A stretch of 64,000 bases of DNA, from positions 14,783,067 through 14,847,066 of the forward strand of contig OX344758.2 of the NCBI GenBank assembly GCA_947034885.2, in the 5' to 3' direction. Shown piece by piece: positions 1-10,852 of this stretch; the first letter of the stretch is position 1, and each line of letters opens with the position of its first letter. A model generated the notes under the pieces. That model saw nothing but the letters and a program-made list of their open reading frames with translations, was not told the DNA's origin and did not search any database. Position numbers and translations under genes: made by a program. The DNA comes from Thuidium tamariscinum. Its lineage: Eukaryota; Streptophyta; Bryopsida; Hypnales; Thuidiaceae.

Positions 1-940
1 GAGATCACCTCCAACACAGTACTCCAAACTAGCCACGAATGTGCTGAGGTTTCATACCTTTACAAGACAAAGTATGAAATCGGAACCCATTGAAACTCCA
101 TTGTGTATCCACACATGATGCCTCAGAAAACAAGACTCAGACGGACTAACAAGAGGTCATACGCAAAGCAAATATATGAATATCGAAAATTAAGCAACTT
201 TAATAAGCAATATGAATATATGAATATGATTCGATCAGCCACTAGTGAGAGAGTTTACCTTGGTAGCACAGAACTTGAGAACATTGTTGTGGTCAAGAGA
301 GTGGAGAGTTCGGGCCTGATCAAATCAAAGATAGATGTGAGAGAATGTGGTAAAAATTTCCCAAATCAACTTGAATCTTGAAGATTCAGGCACATGAGAA
401 CCCTGAGATGCAAGCTTTGCATCGGTATATACCAAACTCACCTCCTGCAAAACCTTGGTTTTCTGACTCTTCTCGACACTCTTGATGGCATGGTACTCGA
501 TAGTCTTCTTCTTCCTAACCTTTGTACACAGTCTGGACGAATGAAAGAGAATTTTTGTGCGAGTCATTTCAGAACACAAGTTTGCTCCAAAAAAGAAGTT
601 GCATTCATGTTCAAGAATCATGGAAGAACCACGGTAAGTCAGATCAGAAAATTGTTGCACTATCCAAAAAAACCATATCTTTGCACCAAGTACTTACTTC
701 CGAGGTTCGTTCTCCAGATTCAAGGGACCAGCTCCAAAATCATAGCTCCAATCGTAACACCGCAGAAACGCCAGGGTTGCGATGACTTTCAACTCAAGCA
801 ACTTCAAGCAGATGCAAATTGACACATGAATCTCACTCTTGGATCTCGACAAAAGTATGAACAAAAATGCTCTTTTAGAATCGTGAACTTACAGAGTGCT
901 TTCCTCGTCCGATCACGTCATAGATGTGATACTGATTCAT
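1..940 (-). pseudogene. RUNKEL/ULK4-like protein kinase, 5' end, with frame breaks (partial)
   Basis: Four pieces of an N-terminal kinase domain lie in order on the minus strand: 940-893 (MNQYHIYDVIGRGKHS, the glycine-rich loop), 532-442 (RKKKTIEYHAIKSVEKSQK, including the ATP-binding lysine), 315-259 (RTLHSLDHNNVLKF) and 57-1 (YETSAHSWLV, then EYCVGGDL). Order, motifs and GT-AG borders (GTAAGT after 893, GTGAGT after 442) match plant RUNKEL, a microtubule-associated ULK4-type kinase with a role in cytokinesis. Three defects are visible. Piece 2 is 91 nt where 30 codons are expected, because an extra T near 517-518 creates an in-frame TAG. Piece 3 ends in ACCAAG, not the expected phase-2 end, so the next piece is out of phase. 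Piece 4 lacks one T in the LVLEY codons. This suggests a decaying copy, but consensus indel errors could look the same. The rest of the gene lies outside the window. Confidence 0.72.
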
Positions 941-1571
941 AAGAGATACTCCAAAGGTCCGAAGGTCCGAAGGTAGTCCAGCACTAGCTTGAAGCCACTT
1001 CTTGAAAGCACAGCTACGAATAAAGCTCCTCCTGGCACTCCGCATAGGATGAAAATTTCGCGAATTTGCAGTTTCTATTAAAAATCCAGGGTTCCCTTGC
1101 TGTTCAAACTCCAGAACACGAACACAGAAAGTCGATTCTCGAGAATAAGAGACGCATCTCCCAATTCATTTCATAGATTACCGGTCTGTCTCCTCTAGCA
1201 TCACAGACAGTGTCTGCTACGCAGGGGGCAAATCTCATTTTACTAGGGGTTGACAAGGGTTTGGGGTTTATATTTGTGTTGGGTTTTTTGGTATGTTCAA
1301 GGTCCCCCTAGCTAATTTGGGGTCTCTGATTCTGAATCTGAATTCTGAATTTGAAAAAAATAAAAAATAAAAAAAATAAAAAATTTCAGCGCTTTTCCCC
1401 GAGGGCTTCAATGGTTCTCTTTAACGCGCTCCGTCTGCTACATCTAACTGTACAATTGAATTTAGATTTGTTGAACCCAGGCATGTGCGAGACTACAATC
1501 CGCAATGCTGCACAAGCGTAAGGAGAACTGTAACCAGATCATAGAGACTTGAATCCAACAAAATATTTTCC
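941..1571. other. Upstream flank of the RUNKEL-like gene, no gene seen
   Basis: This stretch lies 5' of the kinase start on the minus strand and may hold its promoter and leader. At 954-973 the 8-mer GGTCCGAA is tandemly repeated. From about 1235 to 1410 there is a degenerate copy of the dispersed GC-capped repeat best preserved at 23330-23569. It shows the GGGGTCTCTGATT block, then an A/T tract and a TTCAGCGCTTTTCCCC end. No credible coding exon was found. Confidence 0.4.
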
Positions 1572-1575
1572 TCCC

Positions 1576-1884
1576 ATGGTCAATTTCGTTAAAATGGCGG
1601 TATTCCGAGTGCCATTTTGACAAATTTCAGTGCCATTTTGACATATTCCATGTGCCACTTTGACAAATTTCAAGTGCCATTTTGACATATTTAGTGTACC
1701 ATTTTGACATAGAGGTTTAGTGGTAAAAAAAAAATGTGCCATTTTAACAGAATGTTATGCCAATTTAATAGAATGTCATGCCATTTTAATGAAATGTTAT
1801 GCCATTTTAATGAAATGTTATGCCATTTTAATGAAATGTTATGCCATTTTATTGGGGTATCACCATTTTAACGAAATTGACCAT
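1576..1884. mobile_element. 309-bp TIR element with internal minisatellite
   Basis: A perfect 22-bp terminal inverted repeat starts ATGGTCAATTTCG at 1576 and ends CGAAATTGACCAT at 1884. The flanks 1572-1575 and 1885-1888 are both TCCC, a candidate 4-bp target duplication. Between the ends are two minisatellite blocks. Left of centre are about five GTGCCATTTTGACA-type units. Right of centre are about five ATGCCATTTTAATGAAATGTT-type units. Both share the core TGCCATTTT. No transposase is encoded, so this is a non-autonomous, MITE-sized element. Superfamily is not assigned. Confidence 0.75.
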
Positions 1885-1888
1885 TCCC

Positions 1889-2629
1889 GAGTTTTACATG
1901 AATAATTACCAGGAGCTTCTTGTTCCCTTTCGACCTAAAACAGGAAAATAAGACAATAAGAGGTCATAATGTAGCTCAAATTTGCCCCAACTATATATCC
2001 ACTTCGATCATCAATGTCCGCGTGACCACAAGCTGCCAAAATTCAATGCCCAAACATGAATGTACATTCACAATCACGAATTCAACAGAAATAAGAGTCC
2101 ACAGCTCTACAACAGACATTGTCTTCCCCGAATTGAGCTCGGAACTCCAGTTCACTCTGGACAAATCAATTGTTCAAAACCGTAACGAGAATTACAAAAT
2201 GCAGGTCGACGATCAACTCCTCGGTACACAGTCCCGACCACTTTTCCAGGGCAAAGGACTCTCTTCCCAATGCCAAAACAATTAGCCATTTCTTTCATCG
2301 GTTTCCCAATTCAAACTCTGCAAACTCCACGGATCTGCTCGCCAAATCCTCAAAGAACCATCGAATGCAATGGAAACTGAAATGTGTTGAGAAGGGTTTG
2401 ATTAATTTATGGCGATGGGGTTTAAAATTTTCTGTGTCGAAGTGCAATCAAGCTAAGAAGCTCAGCAAGGCGGGATAGAATCAGAGAAGAAAGGAGGGAC
2501 GACAGAGTGGACAGAACATGGATGATAATATGAATGTTATAGATGATATAAGGTACTCACGTAAGTGGTTTTCAGGTAGATCATTTACTTATGAGTAAAT
2601 GAAATTTTTTGCCAAGTAAGAAGATAGGA
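1889..2629. other. Intergenic, GC-moderate, no gene called
   Basis: Base composition here is closer to the genic parts of the window. A 45-codon minus-strand frame (start near 2288) and two plus-strand frames of 102-121 codons are present. None shows a family motif, splice-site support or a continuation. It could be distal leader or promoter of the RUNKEL-like gene. Confidence 0.3.
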
Positions 2630-3030
2630 AATATGGAGCCTGCAAATTTTTCAGAATTTTATTCCCCAAAATTGAAATTATTGTGATTTCTGGAAGCCAA
2701 AAAGTTGTTCAAATTATTAGCCAATGTTCAGACTTTTCTGATTCCAATCATAGACTAAATACTTTTTTGCTCTTTACTTCCTACTTTCTTGCTCACTACT
2801 TTGGAATATGTGTCATGATCTTATTGGGTCCAACCTTGAAATGGAAGGAAAAACACATTCTAAGCTTTGGTTGAAAATATATTCTAGCCTTGGTTGAAAA
2901 TAGCTGCACTCTTCAAGTTGGGTATGGGTCCCTGGTTGAGAATGGATACCTCTACATCATGTCATCTTCTCAATCTACAAAGAATTTTGTAGCTACAAAA
3001 AGTGTCCAATTCAATGAATGATGCATGTCA
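2630..3030. repeat. Dispersed repeat, part A (copy 1)
   Basis: The segment carries a recognisable block order: TTTATTCTCC/TTTATTCCCC, GGAAGCCAAAAAGT, CTACTTTCTTGCTCACT, GTCCAACCTTGAAA and GGGTATGGGTC. The same order recurs at about 24050-24370 and 42590-42910. No long reading frame is conserved among the copies, so it looks like a non-coding interspersed repeat or a decayed element. Confidence 0.6.
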
Positions 3031-3596
3031 TCTTGTGAATGGTGCAAGGTAATATGGACCCCCAAGAATTTGACATAGAAATTCAATTTGAGCACCTAGT
3101 AAATGAAGGATCAAACATTCAAAGATGGTATTTTCAAAATATGACCTTACGAGGCATATTTTTCAAAACTAACCTAATACATTTTATTATTTTAAGCAAT
3201 TTTCAGCAATACACCAAATTTTAAATTTTAAAAACAAAAATTCCATTTCTGATGAATTGCTTTGTATGTTTTTCAGTGTGTGACATAATTATTGATTGAA
3301 AAATATTGGTGTTAAGTTTTTTAAATTTTTATTGTGCAAATATTTAAGAAACATTAATGTTCATATCTCTTTTTCAGAAAAATTTCACATACTAGGCAAA
3401 AATTTTACACTACAAATAATTCAATCCTACTAACATAATGTTTTTTGAGGGTTGAAAAATTATTGAAGACTTGGATTGGATTTTTCTTGAAGTTGCAAAT
3501 AGCATCATCAAATATATTTGGAATTAGACTAGGGAACTTGTAGGACCAAAACATGTATACTTTTTTAGTGCTTCATGTACCTTAGTAGTATGGCTC

Positions 3597-3855
3597 CAAT
3601 GGATGATGCTAGTTGAAGGATGCTATCATGTGAGTATAAAAGTGTGAGCCTATGAGCTTAGAAGACTATACACCTATGATATAAGTGTCTATATTATAGT
3701 AACCTTCTATACTAATAGTGTGTATATGCTATAAGTACCTATATTATAGGTATTTACATTATAAACATCTTCAATGGTTGCATCATGCACACTTATATAT
3801 ATGCTCAAGGTTCACATGCTCACAATTTCATGTTCACATACTAGTATCATTGGTG
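3597..3855. mobile_element. MITE, MULE-like family (copy 1)
   Basis: About 260 bp, with inverted ends: CCAATGGATGATGCTAGT on the left and ACTAGTATCATTGG on the right. The AT-rich interior is itself palindromic (CCTATATTATAGG and similar). It belongs to the same family as 4058-4306 and the better preserved 43188-43453. A target-site duplication is not clear for this copy. Confidence 0.6.
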
Positions 3856-4057
3856 GATCCTCCTTACATTTTTACTAAAAACAAACAATTATAATTTCTA
3901 CACATCCATGTAGTTGGATTTGAGAGTTAGATTCCCAAATAAATCTCTATTTACCGATACTTTCAACATGAGCTAGCTATTATTGTGAGTCTAAGTATTA
4001 TTAAGAAACAACAATCTTCTTCTAAGAGTTAAGTGACATGGCGACTTAAACTAGCAT

Positions 4058-4306
4058 CAACGATGCTAGTGTATGAGCGTGAACATGCGAACATGTGAGC
4101 TTCTAATATATATACAAGTAGATATACTACCACCTTTGAAGGTGTTTATAGTAAAAAAAACCTATAATATAGGTACTTATAGTATAAATACACTCTTATC
4201 ATAGAAGGTTTCTATAGTTTAAGCACCTATACTAGAGGTGCATCATCTTTGAGGCTCACAAGCTCACACTTCTATGCTCATAAACTAGCAACCATGAATG
4301 TAACTA
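4058..4306. mobile_element. MITE, MULE-like family (copy 2)
   Basis: It begins CAACGATGCTAGTGTATGAG and ends CTCATAAACTAGCAACCATG, an imperfect terminal inverted repeat. The interior is shared almost base for base with 43188-43453, including the block CCACCTTTGAAGGTGTTTAT. It lies about 200 bp from copy 1. No clear flanking duplication was seen. Confidence 0.65.
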
Positions 4307-7189
4307 TAGGATCTTTTAGTGCATTAGTTTCTCGAGACTAGTTTGAAAAGATGTAGAAAAAACTTCAAAAATTTTCGCCTTGTAGATTGCAAGATATTAG
4401 TATTTGAAGTTACAAAAATCCTTTATTTTCCACTATGAAAATCTCTACACCTGCACTTTAGAATGATATATTTGCATGTAAAAATGTCCAAAATAGTTGA
4501 AAAATGCCAATTCCAATGGTTGTAATGCTATAATAAACAATCTACACCTAATGTTGTTGTTTTTTCAAAAATATTAAAAATTGAATTAAATAAAGAAAAT
4601 CAAAGTTTATTTTAGAGTAGGCATTCTACAAAACTGCCCACAAATTATTCATAAACTAAAACTCCTAGAACTTTCATCTCATTAATAAAAATGAAATGAT
4701 TAAAAGCTTTCCACATATTTATAAATCTAAAAAAATAATTTCAATTTTTTTTTAAAGTGATTTTTGAAGAAGTTTTTTTTAGTTGCCGGCTTTGCCTACC
4801 AAGCAATGAAAACTACATATCATACAATAACTTTTGAACTGTGTAGTCAAAAGTTATGATAATTGTTGGGCCTTGAAGTTACTCCTTGGGTATATGTTGT
4901 GCAAAAATTTCAAAGAAAAACTCCCCCCCCCCAAAAAAAACCATTTGCAACTACCTTAAATTGCTATGTTGCCAAAAAAAACACAATTTCAATTGGTCCT
5001 TTAGGGGTTAAACTAATTTTAATCTAAAGGGCAAATTGAAACTAAAGGTTTATAACAATCCAAATTTTGGATATATATAACTATAGAGTGCTTATTTTTT
5101 GATATCAAAATAACAAAATAAAGTTATTTGTTCCATAATACTCTATATTATATTATAACCCCTAATAGACTAGCTTGCTAAATTTGGCAACATTGTGATT
5201 TCAGGCAAGTACATTTCACTAGAGATTTCTATATTTTTGGAACAATTTTAAATAGAAGTTGGGGACAAGGAACATCTTTCATGTGTACTAAAAATCAAGA
5301 CATTTGAAAATATGAGTCAAAAGTTATGGCCTAATATGTTTGTTTGTTTTTTCTTCTCATTGGACAGTTTGGACAAATTAGAAATAATCATTTTTTCTCA
5401 AAAAAAAATTTTTAATTAATTTTCTTCATTTATATATGCATTGAAAGCTTTGAATCATTCCATTTTGACCAATGAGTCAAAAGTTATGAGGTTTTTTTGT
5501 TTGCAAGCAATTATGAATTCTCTATTCTAAAATAAACTTTGAAGTCCTTTATTTTATTCAATTTTTGATATTTTTTGGAAAAAAAATTATGGGATATAGG
5601 TTGTCTAATACAACATTCCAACCATTGGGACTTGCATTTTTCAATTCCACAATTAAATTTTCAACAATTTTGTATTTTGAGTCATTTGCTACTTCTTTTT
5701 ACTTACTATTTTTTTCCTTTATGTTGTACAATTCTAAATGATTTGAAATTTTTAGGCATATACCCTACTTGGATTCAATAATGAAACCAAAGAGGCTCTA
5801 CCATTTTAGACCATTTTTCATACGACTTTCCCCTTTTGAAGCGCAACTACCTTGCTTTCCGCAAGGTGAAAAATATTTTAAGCATTCAAAAGCAAACATC
5901 TTGCAATCTACAAGGTGAAAAACTCTGAATTTTTTAGCACATGTTGAGAAAACAATTTACTACAAGATCCTACGGTTACAAATCTCAAAAAATATTTGCA
6001 AAAAAAATAATATGTATACTAGAAATGGTAGTTTTTGACCATTTTTGGTCTAAGCATGGTCAAGGAACATAAGGGGATAAACCTACAAATTAAAAATTCA
6101 TGCTTTTTGAATGTTGATTGCATTTGCTATGAATTGTATTACTTTTCACTCAAAAATTCATGGTAATTTTGATTCTTTTTATAATAAAATGAAAAAAATT
6201 TACAACTAAATACAAAATTCACATTTGTAGCTATTTATAAATGAAGATTGAAGATTAAAGTATTAATATGTTTTTCTTTTTATAGTTATAAGTCTGTAAA
6301 CTTCAATTGACATGGAACTCTTGGTCATTGTAAACTCATTCTCGTCAACTTTAGAAATGTGTGTTAACCATTAGCCAATATAAAATCCTATATTTGTTAA
6401 TATGAAACCTCAAAGGTACAAACCCCATTGGTTGGCATTTAAACCTTTCAACTTTCATATTTTATTCTATTGTATTGTAATTTCATTTTTTTTACTAAAA
6501 AATTGCATTTCAAAGGTCTTCATTGATTTATTCAAAATCTTCAAAAACTTCCTCATCTAAAATGAGACAATGAGCTTCAATTTAGTATTATGACTTCAAA
6601 ATTTTATTTTTTGGCTTGTATTCATTCCACCATTTTTGTACTTGCTTCATTCCTTTATTTTGGTTTTGGTTTCATTCAACCACTTTTGGACCAATTGTAG
6701 TACTTCAAGAGGCATCCAATACAATTATATGTCAATATTTCTTGAAGGTCATCCCTTGAATAAGAGAGGTGATGAAAAATTTGGGGGATGTGTATATATT
6801 CGAAATTCTAAAACATAATACTGCCTTACAATATTAAAAAAAAACTACCCTCAATGGCAAGAATGCTTAATAAAAAAATATCACTATTATTGCATTAGTT
6901 TTAATTTATATTTTTCCTAGGGCTTTATTGTTCTTCATGGTAACAATGACATCAAATTAAAGGTTTCAATTTGATATTCAAAACATTATTCAAAATAATG
7001 ATATATTTTAGTTCCTTTTCTATATTCACTCAAATTTCATATCCCTAAATGAAACTTCATGTTTTCATAGCCCTAAAAGAAAAACTCAACATTTTCAAAT
7101 TCATGCAAAAAAATCCATGTAAAATCTATAGATACTCAATTTATAATTAATTATAGAAATAATCACTTCACATTCCTAGTTGGGGGCTC
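4307..7189. other. AT-rich intergenic DNA with decayed dispersed repeats
   Basis: This is very AT-rich and contains many poly-A/T runs. Phrases such as CAAAAGTTATG and TTGGTCCTTTAGGGGTTAAA recur here and again near 9960-10150, 35400-36600 and 46050-47100. They mark a long, degenerate repeat family. Short reading frames are present but none exceeds 70 codons or shows a motif. No gene is seen. Confidence 0.5.
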
Positions 7190-8048
7190 GACCAATGGGA
7201 TCCACGCTCTCAACCAATGGGATCCATGCTCTCAACCCAAAAGATTGCTCGATTTCTTGGTTATGGCTCCTAACTTAATCTAAACCCGGCCTCAGTTGCC
7301 CAGTCACCTCCACCTCCTCTTCTTATTTTATCCCCCATTCATTCATTCACATATCCCACTGCAGATGCACCTGCCCCCCCGCGGTCCCGCCGTCCGTCCG
7401 TCCGTCGTCAGCCGGCTGCGCTCAGCCAGTAGTCCCCCCAGTTCATGTCCCCCATTCCCCATCCCACGGCCCCCCTCTGCCCTCCCCGCCCCGCGATCCC
7501 ACGGCCTCTGTTTGTCCACATCCCCAGGATGGGCACCATTGGCCGCCTCCCAATCGTATCAGATCAATTCCTCTCCCCCCATTGGCCAACCCTCAGATCT
7601 TTTTCAGTCCAGTTGGACTGCCGCCCCTTTTTGCCCTTTCCACTGGCTCCATCCCACTCACCCACCCACTCACCCACTCACTCACTCACTCGTTCCCGTT
7701 GTTATTTTTATACGGGAATGAGATCGGGGTTTCCTTCCTTTGGGGGTTTAGTAAGTTACTACCGCTAGAGTGGTCAGTCAGTAGAGTTCCCAAGGGGGTC
7801 CCGCCTATCTTATTAGTGGCTCCGTCCGTCCTGACTCCTGAGTGCGTGAGTGGCCCGGCATTGGTGTGCGCCTCGGAAGTGGGTTGGGAGCCAATAAGGC
7901 CCTGCCACGGAGGAGACATTCATTGGAGGGTAGGAAAATCTGCCTGGGGGTGGGGAGGGCCCGAATATGCGGGGAGGGGAAAACGGCTGCTGCTGGTTCA
8001 GTTGGGGGCACTAGACTGGGCCCGGCAGAGAGGAGAGGAGGGGACTTA
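7190..8048. other. GC-rich island with simple-sequence tracts
   Basis: An abrupt C-rich island sits inside AT-rich DNA. It contains (CCGT)n near 7387-7405 and (CACT)n/(CACC)n near 7657-7692. Overlapping frames of 77-156 codons exist on both strands. They are low-complexity, Pro/Ser/Ala-rich and mutually overlapping, which is what GC-rich DNA yields by chance. Two copies of a TCAACCAATGGGATCCA phrase lie at about 7188-7230. It may be a decayed element or a promoter-like island; no gene is called. Confidence 0.35.
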
Positions 8049-8849
8049 TTAAGAGCATCACCACCCGCCTTGCAGAATGCAGTGCTGTCCATTTTGCAAG
8101 TTGGGTGGTATGATGTGCCCAGGGTTTTTCTTTAGGCATTTTAATGCCCAATTTCCTCAAAAGCAAATTGGGCAGCGTCAAGCCTATAGAAAAAAATGAG
8201 GGTAAATGTGACAAAAAATGCCAAATAGAAATAATAGCTCTCTGTACCATTGCCAACATGCTTCTAAAACCTCTTTTCATCTACCATGCAAAGCCAAAAT
8301 TCCATACAAAAATTCCATATTCAAAATTATATACTTAAAATTGGCCTCCTTCAATTCAAGCCCCCTTAAATTAAGGAGCCAATCAACTTAATACCTTCTT
8401 GAAAGGAAGGCCACATTACCATTTGTCCGAAAAACAAAAACAAAAACCCTGGATGTGCCCCACCCATAACTTCTTAAGAGGCCAATAGGCCAACGCAAAT
8501 GAGAAAGTCAAAGATAATGAATTCAAGAGGTCCGGAATTAGGGGCTCTGACTTCGAATGAACTTCAACTACGTTGGAGAAGTGCTGCAGCAAGCGCAAAC
8601 AATTTTGACTTTGTAACTCCGAGCAACTCCCTACTATTGTGGAAAGTAGAAATCGGTTTATCTCATTATGTTATATAGGTTGCCAGCAGGCTGAGCTTGG
8701 CTGGCAAAACGACCCTCTTTTGCTAGCCAAATACAATTTTGCAGGCCGGCTGCTCAACCAGTCATCCAATTTGCAAGACGGGTGGGGCAATTTTGTCAGC
8801 CTCTTTTATCAAGTCATCCGATATGCCAGACGAGTGGTGATGCTCTTAA
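8049..8849. mobile_element. 800-bp non-autonomous element with TTAAGAGCATCACCAC ends
   Basis: A perfect 16-bp inverted repeat, TTAAGAGCATCACCAC at 8049-8064 and its complement at 8834-8849, bounds about 0.8 kb with no transposase frame. Sub-repeats inside resemble the ends, for example the CCGCCTTGCA..TTGCAAG and CAAGACGGGTGGGG blocks, so it may be a nested or composite unit. The TTA/TAA at the termini fits a 3-bp target preference of the PIF/Harbinger type. Confidence 0.55.
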
Positions 8850-9130
8850 GCCCAATTTCCATGTAAGTCAGGCCAGTAGCAAAAGTGCTACAAGACAAGC
8901 ACCTCGCACCGATTGTGTTGCCGGCCTCAATGAGCGAAGAAGCAGGAGTTTAAGTTTCACTGATATCGGTGGACGAGATGATTGAGCAAACTTCAAGGGA
9001 ATCATTATGTGTGCTTTTATTACTAGATATCTCCCCATCCACCAGGTCTACATAGAAGTGTCATCACCCACTTCTCATTGTAGCTCTCCCTTGCAAGTTC
9101 GACTAGCTTGGCTCACATGGAAGTTGGCTC
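8849..9130. mobile_element. Tourist-like MITE, degenerate copy
   Basis: 282 bp flanked by TTA on both sides (8846-8848 and 9131-9133). Ends are imperfect inverted repeats around TTCCATGTAAGTCAGGCC and GGCTCACATGGAAG. The interior is clearly homologous to 14160-14450, with shared blocks AACTTCAAGGGAATCATTA and GTAGCTCTCCCTTGCAAGTT. The TTA duplication and size fit PIF/Harbinger-derived Tourist elements. It abuts the preceding TIR element, with which it shares the TTAA. Confidence 0.7.
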
Positions 9131-10280
9131 TTAAGGGAGGGGCCATGCAATGAGTGGAGGGCAAGGGGGGAAAGAAGCAAGTTGCAGGCTTGCAGCTCTT
9201 TCATGAACTCAAATGGGAAATATCAATGGGAGAGGCTGAGAGGGAGGGAGTAGTGATCTCAGAACAGATTCAAGGTTTTTAGTCAAATGTTCATTTTTGG
9301 AAGTTTGAAAATTTTGAATTCATATTTGCAATTAGAAGCCTCAAATTAACTAAGAGAGGTGTGTAAGGTAAATAAATCAAGTACAAAATAGGGGACTCTT
9401 TTTTTTACTTGCACCTCTAGAATGATTTGGAGGGGTCAAGTAAGGGACCAATCCCCCCCAACTGGAATTGGGGAGTTAGGATTGAGGCCTTCACATCCCA
9501 CGCTACTGAGGGAGGCATGGGATTTTTGACCACTTCATTACAATAGTTAAACGTATCAGTAGGGCAAGTTTTTTTAGTGGAAAAATTTTCCAATGTGCAA
9601 AAATAGAGTGGTTCTCAAGGTTTTCCTAATCTTCTAGATTTTTTGTTTTGATAACATAAATTACTATATATTTTTTAGTTGAAGATTTTATTCAATCCAT
9701 ACTAGTTATAGAGACCTTCCTAAAATTTACCAAGGGTTGGTTCCAAAATTCACCAAAGGTTGATTGTAGCATTGAAAGTTTGATAGCAAGTCATAGTGCA
9801 CAACAAATACATTGGGAGTTGTGCCATAATTGATTACTATTCATCTCTTCCAACATAGAAAGAAAGCAACCTAACTTACATTGCTAGAATGGTGTGTATG
9901 TGAAACGAGGAATGGGTTGCCTTCCATGTAGATTTGTTGGGCATCAACCTTGAACCCCTAAAGTTCCAAAGTCTCCTTGGGGGACACTTGGGATTTGGGG
10001 TTGGCTTGTTTGACCTCAATTTTTGACATGATTTTTTGAAACTTTTATTGAAGATAGAAAATCACATTACTTTCCAAAAATATAGTTTTTATTTCAATTA
10101 GGGCTTAGGAGCAAAAGTTATGCCATCCTAAGTCTAAAAACCAACTCTCATATTGACCCATATCATCAATAAAAAAATTCATCTACACGAACATGTAATT
10201 GGATATACTAGTATGTGATGTAGGTACATTTACTTAAATGCACCTACAAACAATATTTGTTGAATGAAAATTGAATTGTC
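9131..10280. other. Intergenic with repeat fragments
   Basis: About 9290-9480 holds an inverted, degenerate copy of the GC-capped repeat of 23330-23569 (GAATTCATATTTGCAATTAGAAGCC block). About 9960-10150 matches the AT-rich family also seen near 46160-46380 (TTTTTATTTCAATT, then GGAGCAAAAGTTAT). No gene is seen. Confidence 0.45.
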
Positions 10281-10586
10281 TCATTAGAAGAAATTTGAGG
10301 GCATTAGGAGACTGCGGGTTCCCGGACTGCGGGAACGCAGTTTCTGCCCTGTGAACCCGAATCCTACGTGGTCGGGACACTGCCACGTAATATTTTTTTT
10401 TTTTTTTTTCAAAAAAAAAATTTTTTTTTTTACTTATTTTCATATTTCAGGACCCCAAAAAAAATTTTTTTTTTTTTTTTTTTTTTTTTCCATAAAAATC
10501 GACCTGACGAGGATCTGCGGCATTGGGAGCCGTTTCGGGAACAGACCCGAAACAGTCTCCTAATGCCCTCAGATTTCATCTAATGA
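10281..10586. mobile_element. Foldback element with homopolymer core
   Basis: Inverted ends of about 34 bp contain the perfect 17-mer GAGGGCATTAGGAGACT (left, from 10287) and its complement (right, ending 10570). Outer bases TCATTAGA..GAAAT also match. The core holds long runs of T and A between two GC-rich hairpin-like shoulders, so the whole unit could fold on itself. No flanking duplication was recognised and no protein is encoded. It is MITE or foldback in size. Confidence 0.7.
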
Positions 10587-10760
10587 CTTTCACTAGTTTA
10601 TAACTTTTCATTTTAAAATTGCATGAGAAATTTGTATATATGATAAAAGAATATTGATTCAATAAATTTGGCCTTGGAATAAAATCCCGGGGAGATTACT
10701 CACGATTTTTAGAAAACTACGTGAGTTAAAAGATAGGGTCTATTTAATTCAAAGAGGATG

Positions 10761-10781
10761 TGAGAGAGAGTGAGAGAGAGA

Positions 10782-10850
<69 letters not shown>
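10761..10850. repeat. (GA)n microsatellite
   Basis: About 90 bp of GA dinucleotide repeat is interrupted only by a few T substitutions in its first third. It is a simple-sequence tract and probably length-polymorphic. Confidence 0.95.

Positions 10851-10852
<2 letters not shown>

Noticed and set aside
1920..2478. Two overlapping frames, 121 and 102 codons
   Set aside because: They lack motifs and overlap in different frames. A short minus-strand frame in the same place is no better supported.
7296..8280. Six overlapping frames of 77-156 codons
   Set aside because: They overlap on both strands in GC-rich, simple-sequence DNA and are Pro/Ser/Ala-rich, which is typical of spurious frames.
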